Origin: Oscillospiraceae bacterium | GTDB taxonomy: Bacteria > Bacillota > Clostridia > Oscillospirales > CAG-272 | Direction of reading: 5' to 3' | Assembly (NCBI GenBank): GCA_015065105.1 | Contig: SVQZ01000004.1 | Span: 62,001-126,000 of the forward strand | Length of the DNA stretch: 64,000 bases | Shown: positions 20,801 to 28,479 of the stretch, piece by piece | Layout of the letters: each line of letters starts with the position of its first letter | Numbering within the stretch: position 1 is the stretch's first letter | Translations under genes and position numbers: made by a program | The notes under the pieces: model-generated | Database searches by the model: none | Told to the model about the DNA's origin: nothing | The model's input: the letters and a program-made list of their open reading frames with translations, nothing else

Positions 20801-21222
20801 ACTATAAGATCTGGAAGGAAGACCTTGTTGAGATCTATAAGGATCTTAACGATATCCTTAAGGACGTACAGAATTGCACAATCGATAACCATGAGTTCCT
20901 TGTTGGACAGAGAGTTATCGAGGATGCATACGTAAAGGTTCCCGAAGAAGAGATAACCAATGAGATTATCGAAGAGCAGCCCGAGGAAGCTCCCGAGGAA
21001 GTTCCCGGTGAGCCAGAAGGCGAAGCACCCGAAGCGGCAGAAGGCGAAGCGGCAGAAGGCGGCGCAACCGAGGAAGAGGCTGCAAATACACATATCGTTG
21101 ATGACGGAACCATCGTACGAATCACATATTCCAACGGTACGGTATTCATCCTTAACTACAACAGATTTGACGTTGAAGTTGACGGTGAAATCATCGAAGC
21201 GTTGAGCTATATTACAAAGTAA
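17869..21222 (+). CDS. Secreted DUF5696-like protein with acidic low-complexity inserts (1117 aa)
   Basis: Signal peptide; Glu/Gly/Asp tract; 'YNSPAEKLATMECMVENDSFALWCDKFSGEVALVNK'; TIM-barrel-like C-terminal half; family assignment from memory of the pattern and neighbourhood. Confidence 0.65.
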   Translation: MNKRLSAKFLSLLLAVIMVFATFSVAVYAEPVDTEETQASLEGDPAENGEDGENSEDTDEDGEEEPGEDGEESNGEEGEGEEGEGEEGKDGEGESEEDEETDPTVKRANAYLNTRYNSPAEKLATMECMVENDSFALWCDKFSGEVALVNKVTNQTLFTNPYDIGTSTASADVKGELMSQLMIEFSDNTGTSTPYNSFAWSTQKGQIKVKNLKGGIRVEYSIGEEETRYLVPMVIEKSRFEELISGTAEANGIPSYLFNKLKYFYVLQDPKDEKLTDAERADMYKNYPITEKMAVYVFDTTAERREKKDIETIIKKYCPKYTFAKMEEDHQITNYISTAEAPPLFKMALEYYLDESGLKIDLPANGVRFDEDKYTLNYIRVLPYFGAGNGTNEGYVFVPDGSGALLDFKQMDEEGVIVGMSGDIYGTDYAYHEIVATNLESMRVPVYGVVEDFVPAAEESEEDAEAVEGEENAEGEESAEEEAPEEAPEETPEENSEENSEENSEENSEENSEENSEENSEEGSEENSEEDSEEEEKVVIPAEPEHRGFLAIIEEGDSLATLKTTHGGSTHTYNAAYPEFYLRANDSYNLSDAVSVGDDTVWTITADRRYTGSYSMRIIMLTDSDKAAAAGLSEDEYYETSYVGMAKAYQDYLVEKKVLSYIEDNSEDIPLYIESFGTMDTDGTFLSVPITVTKALTTFDDLKKMYKELNKEGISNINFRLTGFANGGMISDVPTKVKFQKEVGGDEGYSEFVKFAEKNGVTVYPDFDLSYATHDVNFDGFSMKKDATRTIDNRYQQKRDYFSSFQQTVSTGLVCISPSVFSDFYGGVTEDLTELGKSGISLGTLGSDLNSDFDEDDTYSREDGKELITALLEKADKDYDSVMVDGGNAFTWKYADTILNMSLDSSRHSNSFRSVPFMGMVLHGCVEYAGTPTNMSSDMNYEVLKMIENGALPYFTLSYDNTSMLKDDNTLSKYYSVDYKIWKEDLVEIYKDLNDILKDVQNCTIDNHEFLVGQRVIEDAYVKVPEEEITNEIIEEQPEEAPEEVPGEPEGEAPEAAEGEAAEGGATEEEAANTHIVDDGTIVRITYSNGTVFILNYNRFDVEVDGEIIEALSYITK
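18085..18150 (+). repeat. Low-complexity (GGCGAA)n/(GAGGGC)n repeat encoding GE-rich tract
   Basis: ggcgaagagggcgaaggcgaagagggcgaaggcgaagaagg. Confidence 0.8.
19345..19470 (+). repeat. 12-bp tandem repeat GAAGAAAACTCC encoding (EENS)n
   Basis: About ten imperfect copies, translated as ENSEENSEENSEEN...EEGSEENSEEDSEEE. Confidence 0.9.
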
Positions 21223-21234
21223 GGAGGGGACAAA

Positions 21235-22251
21235 ATGAATAAAACAGAAGTTAAAAAGCATCCGGCGCCTGCAAACAGACATCCGGCACCTGTGAAAAAA
21301 GCGTCCGCTCCCGTAAAAAAGAAATCAAGAGGCGCATCTCTTGACGCACGTAAGGCAAGAAGCGGATGGTTATTCCTTCTCCCCTTCGTAATCGGCTTAG
21401 CTCTTATTTACGTTCCGATCATATACGATTCAATTAAGTTCAGCTTCGGTGCGGTTAAGACCCTTCCGGGCGGCGGCTTTGCGTATAAGTTCGTAGGCTT
21501 TGCTAACTATAACGAAGCGCTTACCGTTGACGCATATTTCGTTCAGACACTTACCTCGGGTATCAAAGAGCTCCTCTTTGATATTCCCGCGATAGTAATA
21601 TTCTCTCTTTTCATGGCTGTTCTTCTTAACCAGAAGATGCTCGGCCGTGCGGCATTCAGAGCAATATTCTTTATTCCCGTTATTCTTTGTACCGGTCTTA
21701 TCGACCAGATCGACTCCTCCAACGCACTTACCCAGTATATGTCCGACAATACCAGCGGTATAGACAGCGGTGCGGGAACAGACACGGTTAATGCCGTGGT
21801 GTCTATGACCGATATACAATGGATGTTTGAATCCATGAAGGTCGGTACAGAGCTTACACAGTACGTTGTTAACATAATGAACAACATCTACGATATCATT
21901 AACCGCTCCGGTGTACAGATGCTTATATTCCTTGCGGGTCTTCAGTCTATATCCCCTGCGATCTACGAATCCTGTAATATAGACGGTGCCTCCGCATGGG
22001 AAGCATTCTGGAAGATCACCATTCCTATGGTAAGCCCGATGATCCTGGTTAATGCGATCTACACGGTAATTGACGCGTTGACGTCTGCTACCAACCCGGT
22101 TATGGACTATATCTCAGGCGTTTACGTCGGAAACGGCGGACGTGAGCTGTCCTCCGCGATGGCTTGGATGTACTTCCTCATCGTTATAGGTATAATCGGT
22201 ATTGTTTCAGCGTTGTTGTCAGCGTTCATATTCTACCAGAGAAGAGACTAA
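21235..22251 (+). CDS. Carbohydrate ABC transporter permease (MalF/UgpA-like), pair 2
   Basis: Pro/Lys-rich N-terminus; 'YESCNIDGASAWEAFWKITIPMVSPMILVN' EAA-loop motif. Confidence 0.9.
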   Translation: MNKTEVKKHPAPANRHPAPVKKASAPVKKKSRGASLDARKARSGWLFLLPFVIGLALIYVPIIYDSIKFSFGAVKTLPGGGFAYKFVGFANYNEALTVDAYFVQTLTSGIKELLFDIPAIVIFSLFMAVLLNQKMLGRAAFRAIFFIPVILCTGLIDQIDSSNALTQYMSDNTSGIDSGAGTDTVNAVVSMTDIQWMFESMKVGTELTQYVVNIMNNIYDIINRSGVQMLIFLAGLQSISPAIYESCNIDGASAWEAFWKITIPMVSPMILVNAIYTVIDALTSATNPVMDYISGVYVGNGGRELSSAMAWMYFLIVIGIIGIVSALLSAFIFYQRRD

Positions 22252-22263
22252 GGAGGGCTGAAA

Positions 22264-23301
22264 ATGGATAATGTAAAAAATAATATTCCCGAGGCTCCCA
22301 AGGTAACAAAGGAAACAAAAAACAAGATAAGAGTTGATTTCGAGCGTACCTCCATATGGAAGCGTCTCAAGCTTAAGTATCTCAGTATGAGCTTCTTAAC
22401 GGGTACCGTTTGGAAGATCGCAAGATTCCTTCTTCTCTTAGGTATCTCATACGTAATACTGATGCCCTTCTTCACAAAGGTATCTTCATCCTTTATGAGT
22501 GCACAGGACTTCGGTGACGTAACCGTAAAATTAATACCCAGATATCCCACACTTGATACCTATATTGCGGTTATCAAGGATAACAACTACTTTGGCGCTT
22601 TGTTTAATACCGTAACGCTCTCACTTATGTGTGCGTTCCTTCAGACCTTTATCTGTTCGATAATCGGTTACGGTTTTGCAAAGTTCAAGTTCAAGGGTAA
22701 CAAGATACTTTTCGCTATCGTTATCCTTACCATGATCGTTCCTCATAAGACCCTGCAGTTCTCCATGTTTATGAGATTCACATATTTTGATCCCCTCGGT
22801 GTATTAAATCTCTTCGGATTTATTCCCATGCCTACGATCAATATGACGAATACCTTCTTACCCATGGCTCTGCTCTCATTGACAGGTCTCGGATTTAAGA
22901 ACGGTCTCTACATCTTCATGATGCGTCAGTATTTCAAGGGTGTTCCCGACGAGCTCGAGGAATCTGCATATCTTGACGGCTACGGTCCCTTCAAGACCTT
23001 CTTCAAGATCATTATTCCTCTCTCCGTTCCCATGTTGATAACAATATTCTTGTTCTCATTCTCATGGCAGTGGACAGACAACTTCTATACGTCTCTCTTC
23101 TTCCCCTCGGTAAATACAACGCTCATGCCGAGTATCGTAACAATGCCGAACTCCCTCGATATCACCCTGGCTCCTTCTATGTTCCAGGCGGCGGTAAGCA
23201 ACGCTGCGGCAATGCTTATCATCACTCCTCTTATTATCATCTATCTCTTCTGTCAGAGATACATGGTTGAGGGTATCGAACGTTCCGGTATTACCGGTTA
23301 A
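22264..23301 (+). CDS. Carbohydrate ABC transporter permease (MalG/UgpE-like), pair 2
   Basis: 'LEESAYLDGYGPFKTFFKIIIPLSVPMLITIFLF' EAA-loop motif. Confidence 0.92.
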   Translation: MDNVKNNIPEAPKVTKETKNKIRVDFERTSIWKRLKLKYLSMSFLTGTVWKIARFLLLLGISYVILMPFFTKVSSSFMSAQDFGDVTVKLIPRYPTLDTYIAVIKDNNYFGALFNTVTLSLMCAFLQTFICSIIGYGFAKFKFKGNKILFAIVILTMIVPHKTLQFSMFMRFTYFDPLGVLNLFGFIPMPTINMTNTFLPMALLSLTGLGFKNGLYIFMMRQYFKGVPDELEESAYLDGYGPFKTFFKIIIPLSVPMLITIFLFSFSWQWTDNFYTSLFFPSVNTTLMPSIVTMPNSLDITLAPSMFQAAVSNAAAMLIITPLIIIYLFCQRYMVEGIERSGITG

Positions 23302-23310
23302 CAGTAATAA

Positions 23311-23343
23311 AAACGAGAAAGCATTTCGCTTTCTCGTTTTTTT
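23311..23343 (+). terminator. Operon terminator
   Basis: AAACGAGAAAGC-ATTTC-GCTTTCTCGTTT followed by a T-run. Confidence 0.9.
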
Positions 23344-23392
23344 GATTTATAGGAAATTGCTCCATTTTGTGTGAGTTGTTTGAACCGCAGCA

Positions 23393-23592
23393 GTGGATGA
23401 GGTGACCGAAGCTTTAATAAACCTCACGTAATGCAATTATACATTGTCATGAAAACAAGCTTGCCGGGTTTTGGGGTTCACGACCGGGGCGGTGGATGAG
23501 GTGACCGAAGTTCGGTTGAATTTCACGTAAAGAAATAGTACATTATCAAAAAAACGATTATGCCGAGTTTGGAAAATTCCGACATAATCGTT
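23393..23592. repeat. Two imperfect ~99-bp tandem units
   Basis: Both units start GTGGATGAGGTGACCGAAG (23393 and 23492) and share ..CACGTAA.., TACATT(G/A)TCA.., TGCCG(G/A)GTTT at equivalent positions. Confidence 0.75.
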
Positions 23593-23593
23593 T
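23552..23593. terminator. Inverted repeat / possible terminator
   Basis: AAACGATTATG ... CATAATCGTTT. Confidence 0.5.
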
Positions 23594-23668
23594 AGAAGCT
23601 GAGATTTTTTATTTATTGAAAATTCGCTTCACTTCGGGTATAGGGTGATTTGCCCGCCCGGTACAGCT

Positions 23669-23872
23669 TTAATTTTCGTCAATATACTCTATTATATCAC
23701 ATACGTTGCAATTAAGGATACGGCAGAAATCATCAATTTTCATCGTACTTATGCCGTTTCCTTTTTTCATACGGTCAATGGTGGCGCTGCTGATGTTATA
23801 TTTGTTTATCAGGGCATAAGTCGTTATTCCTTTTTCCTTCAAAGTGTTCCAAAACGGAGCATAACTTATCAA
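23669..23872 (-). CDS. Short XRE/Cro-type HTH regulator
   Basis: ISYAPFWNTLKEKGITTYALINKYNISSATIDRMKKGNGISTMKIDDFCRILNCNVCDIIEYIDEN; TTG start at 23872 preceded by AAAGGTGG preferred over the 23944 ATG in the ORF track. Confidence 0.8.
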   Translation of the reverse strand: MISYAPFWNTLKEKGITTYALINKYNISSATIDRMKKGNGISTMKIDDFCRILNCNVCDIIEYIDEN

Positions 23873-23998
23873 AATTCCGCCACCTTTCACGTTTATTTCT
23901 ATATTATTAGGATAATAGGGATTTTTACTCTTGACAATAGTCATAATAATGACTATAATAATTGACAGAGGAGTTATATACTCAAACTGAATTCTATA

Positions 23999-24317
23999 TT
24001 GAGTAAGGAGGAAAAGAAATGCCGTAAATTATATTGCAAACGAGGTAGATATTATTCCATAATTGTTGTAACGTTTCTAATTCTGGCTGTTGCCGTAGTT
24101 ATCATTTTTTATGAAAAAAAGCAAGTATGGATGCAGCAGAGCTTGAAAGTATGGAAAATGCGAAGCTTGAATAAAGAAGGAGAACCCAATGTCCTATCTG
24201 TCCTTCTATTACTGTTACCCGTCTTATATTTGAAGATCCTTCGAGTAAGAGAGTTGATCTTCAATATAATGAAAAGGGAGATCATATCCCCGTGGAAGGG
24301 GATATGGGAGCAGTTTT
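23999..24317 (+). pseudogene. Decayed or frameshifted small membrane-protein locus
   Basis: Frame 1 encodes a TM segment (YSIIVVTFLILAVAVVIIFYEKK); protein-like sequence continues in the -1 frame (KASMDAAELESMENAKLE*), then RRRTQCPICPSITVTRLIFEDPSSKRVDLQYNEKGDHIPVEGDMGAVFKF after an in-frame TAA; A AAA AAG at 24115-24121. Confidence 0.4.
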
Positions 24318-24320
24318 TAA

Positions 24321-24400
24321 ATTTATAGGAAATAGCTCCACTTCGGGTGCTGAAAAAAGAAGCTTACGTAAGGTTCAAGCCCGATCATCGGTGCGCCCGG
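24321..24400. repeat. Dispersed intergenic repeat family member
   Basis: TTTATAGGAAATAGCTCCACTTCGGGTGCT...TTACGTAAGGTTCAAGCCCGATCAT; shares blocks with 28306-28373 and 28397-28464. Confidence 0.55.
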
Positions 24401-24467
24401 CGGCGCTTTTTGTAAAAAAGATATGTTTGTTAAATTTAAAAGAAATTAATTTATAAAGGAGAGTAAT

Positions 24468-25094
24468 ATGAGAAACAGTTTATACAGAGTTAACGTTCTT
24501 ATGAAAAAAGCTTGCGTATTATTGATGACGCTTTCACTTATATTCTTAACGGTATCATGCGGCAGTAATACAAAAAAGGAAGATCTTTCTTTCGAGGTAG
24601 TGGATAATACAATAGTTATAAAGGGATATAACGGAAGCGACCCTTATTTGAATATACCGGATAAAATTGACGGTATAAAGGTCGTAGAAATTGAAGAAAA
24701 CGCATTTAAGGATAATTCGGTTATAGAAAAGGTGAAGCTTCCCGATACGGTAACGAAGCTTGGTGATTCCTGCTTCAGCGGATGCGGTTCTCTGAAGGAG
24801 GTATATATTTCCGAAAATGTTGATGTGATACCTGACAGTTGTTTTTCTTATTCATCTTCGATAGAAAAAATAACGGCAAAGGGTGCAAAGGAATGCGGAA
24901 GCTTCGCATTTTCAGGACTCGATTCTTTAATGACTCTGGAAATATCCGAGGAATTAAATGAGGAGCTTAGCTCTAATGATTATAACGCTGTGTCCAAAAA
25001 AGGAAGGAGCTGCGAAATTAAGATAAACGGTAAAAATGTAACTGTAGAGGAAACTCCCACCATGGAAGGAATGTATGCAACACCCTTATTTTAA
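24468..25094 (+). CDS. Lipoprotein with BspA-type (LRR_5-like) leucine-rich repeats
   Basis: Lipobox LIFLTVSC; 'IEENAFKDNSVIEKVKLPDTVTKLGDSCFSGCGSLKEVYISENVDVIPDSCFSY'. Confidence 0.85.
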   Translation: MRNSLYRVNVLMKKACVLLMTLSLIFLTVSCGSNTKKEDLSFEVVDNTIVIKGYNGSDPYLNIPDKIDGIKVVEIEENAFKDNSVIEKVKLPDTVTKLGDSCFSGCGSLKEVYISENVDVIPDSCFSYSSSIEKITAKGAKECGSFAFSGLDSLMTLEISEELNEELSSNDYNAVSKKGRSCEIKINGKNVTVEETPTMEGMYATPLF

Positions 25095-25126
25095 TATGAG
25101 TTGTATATCATAATTTAAAGGTATAT

Positions 25127-25168
25127 AAAAGAGAAATATCCACCCGTTCGGGTGGATATTTCTCTTTT
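25127..25168. terminator. Bidirectional terminator between convergent genes
   Basis: AAAAGAGAAATATCCACCC-GTTC-GGGTGGATATTTCTCTTTT, 19-bp perfect stem. Confidence 0.9.
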
Positions 25169-25239
25169 ATTCTTCTGTATTATGTGAGTTCTTTTCGGGA
25201 GGAATCGGCGGATAGCCGATTTTTGGGGGAATGAAAGCT

Positions 25240-25800
25240 TTAATCAGAGCACCATTTTGTAATATTGCCCTTGGTAATCAAATAAGCTTCTTTTGCGATA
25301 TCAGCCAAGGGCTGATCGGAGTGTGAATCAGAGTAAAATTTATCTATAGATATTTTACCGAATTCTGCGTATAACCGGCATACCTTTTCCGCTCCCCTGC
25401 AATTTTTTCCTGTATATATACCCGTTATGGGATCTACTCTTGAAGCTATCAGGTGCTTGATACCAAGCATATCGCAGGCGGGTAAAAGAAGAAATTCCGG
25501 TGAAGCGGATATTACAATATCATCGTTCATATGAGAATCGAGATACCAGGTGTAGATCTTGCATATGTTCAGCTTCCAGAACTCCGCAACCATTTTTTCG
25601 TTATCGGTTCCCCGCAGAAAAGAATAGAAATATTCCTTCATTTCTGTTTTGTCTATACGGTGCAGGATATACAAAAGCATTCCCCAAAGCTGCTTGGGCA
25701 GGAAGCGGATAACGGCAGGCTTTTTTCTTAACACGTACAGGTAATAATCTACAGTACTGTCTCCTTTATAAATAGTACCGTCAAAATCGTAAACATTCAT
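25240..25800 (-). CDS. HAD-superfamily phosphatase
   Basis: MNVYDFDGTIYKGDSTVDYYLYVLRKKP...ISASPEFLLLPAC...KFYSDSHSDQPLADIAKEAYLI; start moved to 25800, giving an ATGA overlap with the upstream UbiA stop. Confidence 0.87.
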   Translation of the reverse strand: MNVYDFDGTIYKGDSTVDYYLYVLRKKPAVIRFLPKQLWGMLLYILHRIDKTEMKEYFYSFLRGTDNEKMVAEFWKLNICKIYTWYLDSHMNDDIVISASPEFLLLPACDMLGIKHLIASRVDPITGIYTGKNCRGAEKVCRLYAEFGKISIDKFYSDSHSDQPLADIAKEAYLITKGNITKWCSD

Positions 25801-26663
25801 AATATGTAGAGTATTGTGAACATCAGAGCGAGATAGGTGATGCACAAAAAGAGCAGTATTTTATCATGAAGCAGAACCTCAACGGGATCCCCGTCGCTGT
25901 CTTTTTCGATATTAAGGCCGTACATCATGGTTATCAATAGAACTACGGGTACGGTAAACACAAGATAGCGGCTGTTGTATAGGGAGATAGTATTGTCATC
26001 CATACACCAAAGCGCATAAAAGGCGTTTGCCAGGGTCAGACACATTGTCATGTATCTGTTCAGAAAACCGGTGGGATAGTACTTTAATACGGTACGGGTA
26101 CTGCCTTTTGTTTCGATCTGATTCGCTTCGTTCCTGCGTTTTCCGAAAGCAAAGTAAAAGGATATTACAGCTACCGTGAGATACATCCATTTTGAAAGGG
26201 ATATATCCGTTATAATGGCTCCGTACAAAATTCTTATCAAGAAGCCTGAAACGAGAATAGTTACATCTATGATCGGAATGTTTTTCAACCCGAAGCTGTA
26301 GGCTACGTTCAGAATAAAATACAGAAAAAGCAACAAAGTGGATACTACGTCAAATACAAGGTAATTACATATCCAGGAGATACAAAACAGAAGAACTGCC
26401 AGCACCGCGGCTGTTTTTACCGATATACTGCCGGAAGCGATGGGTCTTTTGCATTTTGTGGGATGATTTTTGTCCTTTTCTCTGTCACGGATGTCATTGA
26501 TAATATATATTACCGATGATATCATGCAAAAGCTGAGAAAGCCGACGGCGGCAGACGTTAGCTTTTTGACATCAAAAAGCTGTCCGCTGCAGGCTAATGC
26601 CGCAAATACAAGCAGGTTTTTGATATAATGATGAACGCGCATCAGTTTTAAGTATTTTTTCAT
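25797..26663 (-). CDS. UbiA-family prenyltransferase resembling decaprenyl-phosphate phosphoribosyltransferase
   Basis: MRVHHYIKNLLVFAAL, YIINDIRDREKDKNHPTKCKRPIASGSIS, VAYSFGLKNIPIIDVTILVSGFLIRILYGAIITDISLSKW. Confidence 0.87.
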   Translation of the reverse strand: MKKYLKLMRVHHYIKNLLVFAALACSGQLFDVKKLTSAAVGFLSFCMISSVIYIINDIRDREKDKNHPTKCKRPIASGSISVKTAAVLAVLLFCISWICNYLVFDVVSTLLLFLYFILNVAYSFGLKNIPIIDVTILVSGFLIRILYGAIITDISLSKWMYLTVAVISFYFAFGKRRNEANQIETKGSTRTVLKYYPTGFLNRYMTMCLTLANAFYALWCMDDNTISLYNSRYLVFTVPVVLLITMMYGLNIEKDSDGDPVEVLLHDKILLFLCITYLALMFTILYIL

Positions 26664-26672
26664 TAGTTACCC

Positions 26673-28181
26673 TCAATCAACAACGGTTATCCTGTCATCG
26701 GAAATAACCCATATCACATCGTATTTGTCTCTGTTCATTTCGATACATTCGTCAAGTTCTTCCTGTCCCTTGGTAACTTCATGCTCGAGCTTCAGCTCCT
26801 TCCATCCGTAATAGGGCTTTAAGCTGTAGCCGTAGTAGCTTCCGTATGCGGCGGATTGGGAATATACCGAGTAACCGCTTTTTTGATCTGCGGAAATAAC
26901 AAGCAGACTTTTATCGGGATCGTAGATCTCGTGCATTTCTTCGGTAAGCTCCTTTACGGAATTACTGTATTCATATATTGCAACCAATTTGTGGGCTCCC
27001 GAAATACCGAACGCAATGAAGATCGACAGCATTCCCGCACAAAGAGCTTTTCCCGATATCTTAACTTTTTTGAAGAGAAAGGCAAAGACTGCCGCTATCA
27101 TAAATACGGTAGGATAAACGTGCATTTCTCCTGCCTGTCCCATGATTACGTGGGGCAGAGTAGTTACTAAAGCCGTAACTATCATCGTAAACAAGGGGAG
27201 CATATCCTCTTTGTTTTTTATTTTGGATATAAATGCCCATGATACTATAACCGCAAAGATAACGCTTAATAATGCGGTAATTCCTAAAAGAATATAATTG
27301 ACGGGCTTTACGAAAAGTGCTATGGTATCGAGTCCCGATAAAGCATTTGCGAAAATATTTATAAAGTTTTTGACGGTTTTAGGAGAAAAGAATGATAATG
27401 CGTGCTTTCCGCCCGAGCTTCCCAGGGTTATAGCGCCGAACAGAGTGAAACGGGCTGTAAAGTATATAATTACAAAAAGAACAGCAATTACCGCACTCTT
27501 TATAATACGTTTAAGAACGGATCTATCCTTGTACAGATCCTTTATCCTTTTTACTGAAAACATTATATCGATAAAAGGGATAATACATATCCACACTATT
27601 CCCGATTCCTTCCAAAAAAGCGAGATGGCAGACATAATAATATATTTTACGGTATTTTGGTCCTTGAGATAAAGATAAATACCGAGAAGTCCGAATAACA
27701 GGCTGAATACCTGATTTAAAGCGTCGGGGGAGAGAACAGTTGCATACACCGAGGATGAAAACATAGCGAATAATATTGCAAATGAAAGCGGATGCAATGT
27801 GAATCTGCCCATTTTTTCAGAGTTTTCCGCTATTTGTCCGCTATTTGTACTGTCTTCTGCTGCCTTAGAGCGGCGGGTATTTTTTATATTGAGAAGCTCA
27901 AGTATCTTTTTTAATAAATAAACGTTAAGAATATGACCGAAAATCACGCATATTCTGTTTATATATGGGAAAAGACGGGGAGCGAAGCCTATTATCATTC
28001 CGAAAACTGCATCAAAGGGTCTCCAGAATGACCTTGCGGGTAAAAGGTCCTGTAAAGTAAAATGAATGTTGGGTGCAGTTTTGTAATACCAGTCATCTCC
28101 TAAAGGAGATATCGTCAGGGTAAGCCCAACAAACAGTAAAAAACATATCAAATAGAAATTTTTTTGTATTACCTTTTTCAT
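26673..28181 (-). CDS. Polytopic membrane protein, GT-C glycosyltransferase-like
   Basis: About 10 TM segments; early extracytoplasmic acidic motif 'SPLGDDWYY'; operonic with UbiA/HAD; likely start ATG at 28181 after GGAGG. Confidence 0.6.
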   Translation of the reverse strand: MKKVIQKNFYLICFLLFVGLTLTISPLGDDWYYKTAPNIHFTLQDLLPARSFWRPFDAVFGMIIGFAPRLFPYINRICVIFGHILNVYLLKKILELLNIKNTRRSKAAEDSTNSGQIAENSEKMGRFTLHPLSFAILFAMFSSSVYATVLSPDALNQVFSLLFGLLGIYLYLKDQNTVKYIIMSAISLFWKESGIVWICIIPFIDIMFSVKRIKDLYKDRSVLKRIIKSAVIAVLFVIIYFTARFTLFGAITLGSSGGKHALSFFSPKTVKNFINIFANALSGLDTIALFVKPVNYILLGITALLSVIFAVIVSWAFISKIKNKEDMLPLFTMIVTALVTTLPHVIMGQAGEMHVYPTVFMIAAVFAFLFKKVKISGKALCAGMLSIFIAFGISGAHKLVAIYEYSNSVKELTEEMHEIYDPDKSLLVISADQKSGYSVYSQSAAYGSYYGYSLKPYYGWKELKLEHEVTKGQEELDECIEMNRDKYDVIWVISDDRITVVD

Positions 28182-28200
28182 GATAAGCCTCCAAAACACG

Positions 28201-28227
28201 ATGATAGCGAATTACTAACGATAGTAG
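28201..28227. promoter_or_regulatory. Operator-like motif, copy 1
   Basis: ATGATAGCGAATTACTAACGATAGTAG, close match to 28915-28941. Confidence 0.45.
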
Positions 28228-28270
28228 CATTAGTATATCATATAGTTTTGTAAATTACAAGGGATTTAAT

Positions 28271-28299
28271 AAAAAAAGCCTGCAATCTGCAGACTTTTA
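28271..28299 (-). terminator. Hairpin downstream of the XRE gene
   Basis: AAAAAAAGCCTGCA-ATC-TGCAGACTTTT, one mismatch. Confidence 0.5.
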
Positions 28300-28313
28300 A
28301 TATTATAGGAAGT

Positions 28314-28464
28314 AACTTCGCTTCGGGCAATTTTACGAAAAGGTTTAGGGGAAGTTCAAACCCGATCATTGCCGTGAAGGTGTGTTTTTTATGTATTACA
28401 GAAAAACTTCGCTTCGGGTAATTTTACGAAAAGGTTTAGGGGAAGTTCAAGCCCGATCATTGCC
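28314..28464. repeat. Two ~60-bp near-identical direct repeats, 91-bp period
   Basis: AACTTCGCTTCGGG(C/T)AATTTTACGAAAAGGTTTAGGGGAAGTTCAA(A/G)CCCGATCATTGCC at 28314-28373 and 28405-28464, two mismatches. Confidence 0.92.
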
Positions 28465-28479
28465 TGCGGGCGCTGCCCG

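Noticed and set aside
25203-25224. AATCGGC-GGATA-GCCGATT-TTT hairpin as a separate terminator
   Set aside because: Short stem, not placed downstream of an unexplained transcript; the stronger 25127-25168 hairpin already covers the convergent genes.
28314-28464. CRISPR-like array
   Set aside because: Only two ~60-bp repeat copies with one short gap, no cas genes; not a CRISPR.
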